From contig CAJWIB010000111.1 of the NCBI GenBank assembly GCA_913041095.1, forward strand, positions 1 through 8,107: DNA of 8,107 bases. Reading direction: 5' to 3'. The DNA is from an uncultured Rhodospirillaceae bacterium (GTDB lineage: Bacteria; Pseudomonadota; Alphaproteobacteria; Rhodospirillales; UBA2165). Position 1 is the first letter of the stretch, and every line of letters begins with the position of its first letter. A program made the translations under genes and the position numbers. Below are positions 1 through 5,459 of the stretch, piece by piece. The notes beneath the pieces were generated by a model. That model searched no databases. It was not told where the DNA came from and saw only the letters and a program-made list of their open reading frames with translations.

Positions 1-203
1 CAAGCCCGGAAATTATCGGCCATATTTAGTGAGAAAATTTTCGAGCTTATCTAGACTTATATCCGTTATTTAAATCCCTGGCGCATTTCTGAGCGGATAA
101 ACTCAGCACGTTTAACGCCTTCAGCCGTGTCTCCCTTCTCCGCCATCGCAATATGCGATACCGGTATTATCTCATTGAATTTCAGAATCTGAGCCCTAGC
201 GAA
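1..203. other. Region downstream of the minus-strand operon, no convincing gene
   Basis: Nothing here is firmly supported. On the minus strand, directly after the ligase stop codon (TAA, 206-204), the same frame stays open for 45 codons to a TAA at 68-66. It contains an ATG at 146-144 that would give a 26-residue peptide beginning MAEKGD and ending MRQGFK, without a visible ribosome binding site. A further minus-strand ATG at 23-21 starts MADNFRA and runs off the left edge. It could be the first codons of the next operon gene, but seven codons and no Shine-Dalgarno are too little to call. Small perfect palindromes occur at 33-42 and 158-167, and a 6-bp stem with a 3-base loop at 145-159. None is followed by a T-run, so no intrinsic terminator for the operon is visible. 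Confidence 0.5.
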
Positions 204-1811
204 TTACAGCATCTCCACTAGCCTGCCCTTAATGACTTTCCGGGTCGCCGTTATAGGCATGGCGTCAATAATTTCTAAACGTTCGGGCCATTTGGTTTTC
301 ATAATGTCTTTCGAATTCAAAAATTCTCTTACATTATCCAAAGTCATGGTTTTATCCGGTGCCATGACCAGAAACAAACAAGCCCGCTCCCCCAGCAGCT
401 TGTCGGGCATGGGCACCATCGCCGATTGGAGCACATCGAGGCGTTCATCTAAGAGGATCTCAATGTCTAGAGGATTTATCTTGATGCCGCCTCGATTGAT
501 GATGTCTTTGACACGCCCGGTCATAGCCACATTGTCACCTTCATCAATGATGACCATATCTCCAGTCTTGAACCAGCCGTCTTCGGTAAAGGAAGAGGCA
601 TTCGCTTTGTCGTTGAGATAGTAACTAGCGAACAGGAACGGTCCTCGATATTCTAATTCTCCTTCCTCACCCGGTCCCAGGATATTGCCGTCTTCGTCCA
701 CCGCGCGGACCTCATGGCCAATAGGTGGCGTGCCCAGATATTTTTTACGGTCTTCAAAATTGGCATCAAGAGGCAGTAGGATCGGCATCATGGTTTCCGT
801 CATGCCCCAGATTTGAAGAGCTTTGCCATTGGGGCATGATTCCTCAATGGTATGCATGACTTCCGGTGTGCAGGTGGCGCCGCCCATATAAATATACTTG
901 AGCGTTTCGGTATATTCGACGTCCCACAGACCGCCCACCTTACCCGCCAACACATGGGCTGGACCACAGCACAACGCCGTCGCCTTGGTGTATTTAATAA
1001 GCTCGGCCAGGGCCGGGGGAGTGTAGACCGGCATCATCGGCGATGCCGATCCGGCGGCAAGGGCCGTCAAGGTGATCATGACGCCGAAGGCGTGGGTGAA
1101 AGAAGGTGCGCACAAAATTACATCATCCGGAGTGTAGTTCATATCCTCTAAGCCGTATCGGGCGCTGGCCATAATAGTACGGTAGGGATGGACAACAGCC
1201 TTGGGCGCCGCAGATGTGCCCGAAGTAAAACAGATCATGGCGGGGTCGTCGGCGCTTGGTGGATCGGCAAGCTCGACTGGTTCAGTGGCGATTAGATCGG
1301 CGTAGGACACCGCTCTCGAAGGCGCGTCTTCACCCACCACGATCACTGTTTCCAAAGAAGGGACCGTGGCTTTTAATGCCTCGAACGTCGCTGGCGCATC
1401 ATAAGCATCGCCCGCGGCTAGACAGACAACGCCCTTGGCCTCTACATGGTTAAGGAGGGGTTCCAATTCGGTTGCCCGGTACGGCATATGCATCAAGGAA
1501 GGCACTGCACCGAAGGCCTGAATACCCAGATAGGCAATCAGGATTTCCGGAATATTGGGCAATTGAAAACCGATGACGTCACCTTTCTTGAACCCCAAAT
1601 TCAACAATCCGGCGGCGAACCTGTTGGCTCCTTCTTGGACTTCTTTGTAGGTTAGAGTTAGATCCATGCTGATGGCAATCGGCGCATCGGGTCTTTCCTT
1701 CGCCCACTTGGTGACCCATTTATTGGGTGTGTCATCGTTCCACCAGCCAGCGTCCAGAAACTCTTTTCTGTCTTTTTTAGAATAATTAAGTGCTGAGCTT
1801 AAATCTGTCAT
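204..1811 (-). CDS. AMP-forming acyl-CoA ligase, cyclohexanecarboxylate-CoA ligase (AliA)-like
   Basis: This 535-residue enzyme would activate a carboxylic acid to its CoA thioester through an acyl-adenylate in the cytoplasm. The ANL-superfamily motifs are present in order: the A3 phosphate loop at residues 194-206 (TSGTS, then P203 and K204), A5 at 334-340 (IWGMTET), A7 at 412-418 (GWFKTGD), A8 at 432-451 (GRVKDIINRGG) and the C-terminal A10 region at 519-528. The A10 catalytic lysine is probably K525. The glycine that usually precedes it is R524. The N-terminal AGWWNDDT block resembles the family often annotated as cyclohexanecarboxylate-CoA ligase. The ATG overlaps the crotonase stop codon by four bases (ATGA), and AAGGA lies 7 bases upstream, which fixes the start. 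It is the last clear gene of the operon. The family call is strong, but the substrate is not known. Candidates are alicyclic, phenylpropanoid or dicarboxylic acids. It does not look like a benzoate-CoA ligase. Confidence 0.9.
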   Translation of the reverse strand: MTDLSSALNYSKKDRKEFLDAGWWNDDTPNKWVTKWAKERPDAPIAISMDLTLTYKEVQEGANRFAAGLLNLGFKKGDVIGFQLPNIPEILIAYLGIQAFGAVPSLMHMPYRATELEPLLNHVEAKGVVCLAAGDAYDAPATFEALKATVPSLETVIVVGEDAPSRAVSYADLIATEPVELADPPSADDPAMICFTSGTSAAPKAVVHPYRTIMASARYGLEDMNYTPDDVILCAPSFTHAFGVMITLTALAAGSASPMMPVYTPPALAELIKYTKATALCCGPAHVLAGKVGGLWDVEYTETLKYIYMGGATCTPEVMHTIEESCPNGKALQIWGMTETMMPILLPLDANFEDRKKYLGTPPIGHEVRAVDEDGNILGPGEEGELEYRGPFLFASYYLNDKANASSFTEDGWFKTGDMVIIDEGDNVAMTGRVKDIINRGGIKINPLDIEILLDERLDVLQSAMVPMPDKLLGERACLFLVMAPDKTMTLDNVREFLNSKDIMKTKWPERLEIIDAMPITATRKVIKGRLVEML

Positions 1812-2608
1812 TTCTTCTTCCTTCCCCTCTCACCACTTAGAGAAATATTATCCAACCTTTCGAGATGTTCATCTGTTTTATGAGCGATGGCCTGATAGGC
1901 TGCCGATATTTCCAACAATGTGTCTAGGCGGACATGCATGGCTTCGCGCATTAGCCGTTTTGAGAGTCGTAAAGTGCGAGATGGGTTTTTGACAATCCGA
2001 TCCGCCATTTTTTGGGCTTCGGTCATAAGATCTTCCGGCGGCGTAATTTTGGAGACCAGACCGCATTCCAGGGCCTCTTGAGCGGTTATGACGTCGCCCG
2101 TAAAGGCCATTTCATAGGCCTTTGAAAGTCCAACAGCCCGTTGCAGTAACCAAGCCCCACCATCGCCAGGAATAAGACCAAGCTGCACAAAGGATTCGGC
2201 GAATTTGGCTTTCTCTGAGGCCAAGCGAATATCGCACATCAAGGTCAGATCACAGCCAGCGCCAATAGCCGGACCATTTACAGCAACAATGGTTGGTGTT
2301 TCTACATTGTAAAGAGCCAGTGGTATTTTTTGGATGTTATGGCGATATTTGTTGGCGATGGTCAAAGGGTCGCCGGAATAAAGGCCATTTTGTACTTTCA
2401 TATCTTTGATGTTGCCACCGGCGCAAAAGCAGGAACCCGCACCGGTCAAAATAACCGCGCCAACGTTGTCGTCCCGGTTGATCCTCTCGCAAGATTCAAC
2501 GATTTGAAGGTATTCGTCTTCATGGCTTAGTGCATTACGAGTCGCAGGGCTGTTCAAGGTCAAGGTTACGACCTTACCGGTTTGCTCATAAATCACAAAA
2601 TCACTCAC
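1808..2608 (-). CDS. Enoyl-CoA hydratase/isomerase (crotonase) family protein with altered active-site residues
   Basis: A 266-residue single-domain crotonase, normal length for the family. The oxyanion-hole segments are visible: FCAGGNIKDM at 61-70 and GPAIGAGCDL at 112-121, followed by MCDIRLA. In classical hydratases two glutamates act on water (E144 and E164 of rat mitochondrial crotonase). By motif alignment the first is D120 here and the second is F140, in FAESFVQLGLIPGDGG (136-151). E138 stands two residues before the second site. This pattern is closer to isomerase-type or PaaG-like crotonases than to BadK, so a plain hydratase call is uncertain. The C-terminus ends in a basic RGRKKK. 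The start is GTG at 2608-2606 with AGGA 8 bases upstream, and it overlaps the small dehydrogenase gene by eight bases. The likely substrate is the unsaturated acyl-CoA made by the two upstream dehydrogenase subunits, which is an inference from gene order. Confidence 0.88.
   Translation of the reverse strand: MSDFVIYEQTGKVVTLTLNSPATRNALSHEDEYLQIVESCERINRDDNVGAVILTGAGSCFCAGGNIKDMKVQNGLYSGDPLTIANKYRHNIQKIPLALYNVETPTIVAVNGPAIGAGCDLTLMCDIRLASEKAKFAESFVQLGLIPGDGGAWLLQRAVGLSKAYEMAFTGDVITAQEALECGLVSKITPPEDLMTEAQKMADRIVKNPSRTLRLSKRLMREAMHVRLDTLLEISAAYQAIAHKTDEHLERLDNISLSGERGRKKK
1812..1828 (-). promoter_or_regulatory. Ribosome binding site of the acyl-CoA ligase gene
   Basis: On the minus strand a purine-only stretch with AAGGA at 1823-1819 ends 7 bases before the ligase ATG (1811-1809). 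It lies inside the last codons of the crotonase gene. Together with the ATGA overlap this points to coupled translation. Confidence 0.7.
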
Positions 2609-3662
2609 TGGTATATTCCTTTATATCAATATAACGCGCCGTTAAATCGGACCATAGGTTTTTGCCACCGCGGTCAATTGTTGCCTGACCTAATTTTAAT
2701 GCCCAGCTACTGGCGCCACCGAATTCGGCCCGCCACGACCAGATGCGGCGAGTAGTTAAATTCAGGTGATGTTCACGGGTAAAGCCAATGGCGCCCAGAA
2801 CCTGATGGGCTGTCGCGGTGACGATATCTCCGGCTTCTCCGTTTCGTATTTTGGCAGCGGCGATTTCGAACTCGGCTTCACCGTAATCGGCCGCTTGAAA
2901 AGCCATTTCGGCGGCGCAACCGGCGGCGGCAGTCTCCGATGCCATAACAGCTAAATTCTGCTGAATGGCTTGGAATTTACTAATAGTGCGACCGAACTGA
3001 ACTCGCTCCTTGGCATAACTGACCGCTTCTTCTAAAGCTCGTTCCGCCGCCCCGGCCATTTGGGCAGCGCGGATTAAAGCGCCAATTTGAGTTGAAGAAA
3101 ACGCACCGGGCGCGGCTTCAACAGCTTGATTTGAAAAGGTTAAATTATCGCGCGGCTCACCAGCTACATTTGATCCCTTGTTGATGGTGCATCCTTCTAC
3201 CGGCACAGATACGATCATATCTTCATATGAGAATATAACATATCCCACGTTCCGGCCCCAGGGGACTCGAGGTAACACACCATCCAAGCGCCAAGCACCT
3301 TGATCGTCTTTCGTCAGACTAAAACCATATTCGGGTGGACTGATCAAACTAAGAGGACTTTCGGGTATTTGGATGCCGGATTGCGACAGCAAGTAACCGG
3401 CAGCGATGGTTTCTGGTAATGGGACCGGGACGGAAAAGTAACCAGCGGCGCGGACAATGACATAACTGTCCCGCCAAGTCGCTCCGGCACCGCCATTTTC
3501 TACAGAGACCAGAGGTTGGGTAAGGCCGTTTTCTTCTAGGGCGTTCCAAAGCTGTTCCGGCCAAACGCCATCTTCTGCCGCGGAGAAGGTGCTACCAGTT
3601 ACTAGATCACCAAACAATCTGGTGGCAGTTTGATCTAGGAGGGTTGTTATTTCATTTGTCAT
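2601..3662 (-). CDS. Acyl-CoA dehydrogenase family protein, small or beta-type subunit
   Basis: A 353-residue flavoprotein-family protein, short for an acyl-CoA dehydrogenase. The N-terminal helical domain (about 1-100) and middle beta domain (about 100-175) are divergent, and the usual SEPxxGSD flavin/substrate signature is absent. The C-terminal helical domain is well conserved: YAKERVQFGR at 206-215, SKFQAIQ at 218-224 and HQVLGAIGFTREHHL at 276-290. In related heteromeric enzymes the RVQFG-FQ segment contacts FAD. This split of conserved features is typical of the smaller partner in alpha2-beta2 dehydrogenases such as the mycobacterial FadE pairs or PimC/PimD. The start ATG overlaps the stop of the large-subunit gene (ATGA, 3662-3659) and has no good Shine-Dalgarno, so translation is probably coupled. 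It likely works only together with the upstream gene product, passing electrons to electron-transfer flavoprotein. The physiological substrate is unknown. Confidence 0.88.
   Translation of the reverse strand: MTNEITTLLDQTATRLFGDLVTGSTFSAAEDGVWPEQLWNALEENGLTQPLVSVENGGAGATWRDSYVIVRAAGYFSVPVPLPETIAAGYLLSQSGIQIPESPLSLISPPEYGFSLTKDDQGAWRLDGVLPRVPWGRNVGYVIFSYEDMIVSVPVEGCTINKGSNVAGEPRDNLTFSNQAVEAAPGAFSSTQIGALIRAAQMAGAAERALEEAVSYAKERVQFGRTISKFQAIQQNLAVMASETAAAGCAAEMAFQAADYGEAEFEIAAAKIRNGEAGDIVTATAHQVLGAIGFTREHHLNLTTRRIWSWRAEFGGASSWALKLGQATIDRGGKNLWSDLTARYIDIKEYTSE
2609..2620 (-). promoter_or_regulatory. Ribosome binding site supporting the crotonase GTG start
   Basis: On the minus strand AGGA at 2620-2617 precedes the GTG codon (2608-2606) by 8 bases. 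No ATG fits better, so this site decides the start. Confidence 0.7.
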
Positions 3663-4807
3663 CGTAAGCCCAGCCCCCGGGCGATGATGCCCCTCAAAAT
3701 TTCTCTCGTACCGCCTCGAAGTGAAAAGGAGGGTACCGCTTGAATGAGGAAAGACAGAACCATTTGCATGTCCGATCCGCTGTCAGGGTCCGGCTCCAGA
3801 TCGATTAGAGATTGAGCAATATCAGGCAGGGTTTGTTCAAATCCGGTACCTAGATCTTTAACCACTGTGGCTTCCAGGCTCGGATTTTGTCCCTTCTCCA
3901 ACATGCTAGCCAGGGACAACGACATGGCCCTGAGGGTGGCCAGCCGGGCCATCAGTTCGCCGACGGCAATGGTGCCCCGTTCACTGGGATTAGCTTTCAA
4001 CTCATCCACCAACGCCAACAGGATTTGAATGGAGCTTAGATATCTCTCCGGGCCGGATCGTTCATAAGCCAGCTCGGCCGTCACTTGGTCCCAGCCTTCG
4101 CCCTCTGTGCCGATCAGGCAATCATGGGAGAGGTGAACATCTTCGAACACCACTTCGTTAAAATGTTCGCGGCCCGGTAAATCAACGATTGGGTTGACCG
4201 TGATCCCGGGGGTTTTCATATCAATTAGGAATTGCGAAAGCCCGCCCCGCCGGTTGTCTGGATCGGTCGAGGTGCGGAATAGTCCGATCATATAATCGGC
4301 TTCATGGGCGTTGGTGGTCCAGACCTTGGCGCCGTTCAACAGCCAGCCGTCATCGCTTCGTTTTGCCGGACTTCTGAGGGACGCCAAATCCGATCCAGAA
4401 TCGGGCTCGCTCATGCCGATGCAGAAAACCAATTCCCCCTTAGCAATGCCGGGGAGGATTTTATGGCATTGTTCTTCGCTGCCAAAGTTAAGCAAAAGCG
4501 GACCACTTTGGCGCTCGGCGATCCAATGAGCCGAGACCGGTGCGCCGGCGACCAAGGCTTCTTCCAGCACAACATAGCGTTCCAAAGCCGTCCGCTCATG
4601 GCCGCCATATCGCTCAGGCCAAGTCAATCCGATCCAGCCCTTTGCCGCCATCTTCCGACTGAAATCCCGGTCAAAACCGTCCCAGGAATCAGCCCGCTGA
4701 AGAGGCGTCATATGACTTAGTTCTTCCTCGAAAAACGCCCATACCTTTTGGCGTAAGGCTTCAGCTTCTGGCGGTAGTCGACAGATGTCGAAACGGAAAG
4801 CGCTCAT
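3659..4807 (-). CDS. Acyl-CoA dehydrogenase family protein, large or alpha-type subunit
   Basis: A 382-residue acyl-CoA dehydrogenase, which would introduce an alpha,beta double bond into an acyl-CoA using FAD. The N-terminal helical domain covers about 1-125 (LPPEAEALRQ at 11-20, WPERYGG at 63-69). The middle domain carries GMSEPDSGSD at 131-140, an exact match to the family signature, and WTTN at 163-166, which faces the flavin. The glutamate used as catalytic base in MCAD-type enzymes (the EGT motif) is replaced by glycine in RGGTREI (364-370). A glutamate is present in helix G instead, E249 in AYERSG, the position used by isovaleryl- and long-chain acyl-CoA dehydrogenases. The ATG at 4807 is the only choice because an in-frame stop lies at 4816-4814. 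There is no clear ribosome site next to it. Sixty-eight bases separate it from the MarR gene. The substrate is unknown. The pairing with a small subunit suggests a bulky cyclic or dicarboxylic acyl-CoA. Confidence 0.9.
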   Translation of the reverse strand: MSAFRFDICRLPPEAEALRQKVWAFFEEELSHMTPLQRADSWDGFDRDFSRKMAAKGWIGLTWPERYGGHERTALERYVVLEEALVAGAPVSAHWIAERQSGPLLLNFGSEEQCHKILPGIAKGELVFCIGMSEPDSGSDLASLRSPAKRSDDGWLLNGAKVWTTNAHEADYMIGLFRTSTDPDNRRGGLSQFLIDMKTPGITVNPIVDLPGREHFNEVVFEDVHLSHDCLIGTEGEGWDQVTAELAYERSGPERYLSSIQILLALVDELKANPSERGTIAVGELMARLATLRAMSLSLASMLEKGQNPSLEATVVKDLGTGFEQTLPDIAQSLIDLEPDPDSGSDMQMVLSFLIQAVPSFSLRGGTREILRGIIARGLGLR

Positions 4808-4875
4808 GCTGCATCACTACCGTCGCTAATACGAAAATATAGGATAATCCCCTCCCCAAAATAAAAAGCACTATT

Positions 4876-5340
4876 TCATTTTTTCGAATGCTCTATCATT
4901 TCATGTAACTGGTGTTTCATTTCTTCTATTTGGTTTATGCCGAACAGATCTACAGTTTCCTTCTCGAATTGTTCACTAAGCTTCACCAATTCATCAATTT
5001 GGCGCCGTCCTTTAACGGTCAGATAAATATGAACCTTACGGCGGTCGCTCTGTTCCAGTCGCTTGCCGAGTAATTTCAGATCGACTAACCGTTCAACCAA
5101 ACGCGTGGTGGTTGATTGCTCACAAAATACGATGTCGGACAGCTCGGTCAGAGTCATGCTGTCTTCATCCCAAAGGCTACCCAAGACTCGCCATTGCCGG
5201 GCGGTGAGACCACGCGCTCTTACTACTGCCATTAATTTTTCACTCAAACTATGGCTGGCACGCGCCAAAAGATGGGGCAGTAATCGATCCCGAAATTTAT
5301 ACTTGGTATTTTGCATCTGGGTATTTTGATCTTCTGGCAT
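4876..5340 (-). CDS. MarR-family transcriptional regulator
   Basis: A 154-residue winged helix-turn-helix regulator, normal MarR length. From the chosen ATG, the N-terminal dimerisation helix is about 14-45, GLTARQW at 44-50 opens the DNA-binding core, and the recognition helix is about 73-90 (CEQSTTTRLVERL). The wing is about 94-108 with the typical D99-R100-R101, and a charged C-terminal dimerisation helix ends the protein. A TTG at 5385 would extend it by 15 residues, but a perfect TATAAT lies inside that extension, so the ATG at 5340 is preferred. No good ribosome site is seen for either start. MarR proteins usually bind AT-rich palindromes and release DNA on binding a small ligand. BadR, which acts in benzoate/alicyclic degradation, and CouR, which senses p-coumaroyl-CoA, belong to this family. 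The position between two divergent catabolic units suggests control of both. The ligand, probably an aromatic or alicyclic acyl-CoA, is an inference. Confidence 0.93.
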   Translation of the reverse strand: MPEDQNTQMQNTKYKFRDRLLPHLLARASHSLSEKLMAVVRARGLTARQWRVLGSLWDEDSMTLTELSDIVFCEQSTTTRLVERLVDLKLLGKRLEQSDRRKVHIYLTVKGRRQIDELVKLSEQFEKETVDLFGINQIEEMKHQLHEMIEHSKK

Positions 5341-5356
5341 ATTAACAATTAACAGT

Positions 5357-5376
5357 GAATTATATGCAAATGCAAG
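5357..5376. promoter_or_regulatory. Candidate regulator-binding motif, copy 1
   Basis: The plus strand carries AATTATATG, then the near-palindromic core TGCAAATGCA at 5365-5374. A second copy matching at 15 of 20 positions in the same orientation lies exactly 60 bases to the right. This copy covers the perfect -10 box proposed for the marR operon, a position where binding would repress it. Assignment to the neighbouring MarR protein is an inference. Confidence 0.45.
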
Positions 5377-5385
5377 TTTTTTCAA
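5359..5385 (-). promoter_or_regulatory. Candidate promoter of the marR operon
   Basis: Read on the minus strand, TTGAAA at 5385-5380 and a perfect TATAAT at 5364-5359 are separated by 15 bases, which is short but usable for a sigma-70-type promoter. The implied start of transcription near 5352 gives a leader of only about 12 bases before the MarR ATG. A second minus-strand TATAAT at 5424-5419, with TTGTCT 16 bases upstream, is an alternative that gives a longer leader. Confidence 0.45.
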
Positions 5386-5414
5386 TTGACATAAAAGGCG
5401 ATAAAAGGTTTTAT
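5386..5414 (+). promoter_or_regulatory. Candidate promoter of the bcrB-hcrA unit
   Basis: A consensus -35 box TTGACA at 5386-5391 is followed after 17 bases by TTTTAT at 5409-5414, a four-of-six match to the -10 consensus. Between them is a 10-base tandem repeat whose two copies share ATAAAAGG (5391-5398 and 5401-5408). The -35 box abuts the TTGAAA proposed for the opposite promoter. Transcription would start near 5421, inside motif copy 2. Confidence 0.5.
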
Positions 5415-5416
5415 AT

Positions 5417-5436
5417 AAATTATATGAATTTGCATG
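5417..5436. promoter_or_regulatory. Candidate regulator-binding motif, copy 2
   Basis: The plus strand carries AATTATATG, then the core TGAATTTGCA at 5425-5434, which is partly palindromic (ATG-N6-CAT). It shares 15 of 20 positions with copy 1. It would overlap the transcription start of the bcrB promoter, a classic place for repression. The 60-base spacing is centre to centre. Confidence 0.45.
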
Positions 5437-5459
5437 TAATAGACAAAAAATAAAGGCGG

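Noticed and set aside
145..159. Stem-loop (ATCGCA/TGCGAT, loop ATA) as operon terminator
   Set aside because: The stem is only 6 bp and no T-run follows on either strand.
852..1151. Open frame of 99 codons on the plus strand
   Set aside because: It is a shadow antisense to the ligase gene, with no ribosome site and low-complexity arginine-rich translation.
1808..2608. Identification as BadK (cyclohex-1-ene-carboxyl-CoA hydratase)
   Set aside because: From memory BadK keeps the two catalytic glutamates of classical hydratases. This protein has D120 and F140 at those sites.
4304..4720. Open frame of 138 codons on the plus strand
   Set aside because: It lies entirely antisense to the large acyl-CoA dehydrogenase gene, whose family motifs are clear, and its translation shows no recognisable domain.
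5341..5385. TTG start giving MarR 15 extra residues
   Set aside because: The extension contains a perfect TATAAT on the same strand and hydrophobic residues atypical for MarR N-termini. The ATG at 5340 fits the family length better.
5341..5459. FNR/AadR-type site (TTGAT-N4-ATCAA), expected for anaerobic aromatic genes
   Set aside because: No adequate match was found. The TCAATTGA palindrome at 5382-5389 has the wrong half-site spacing.
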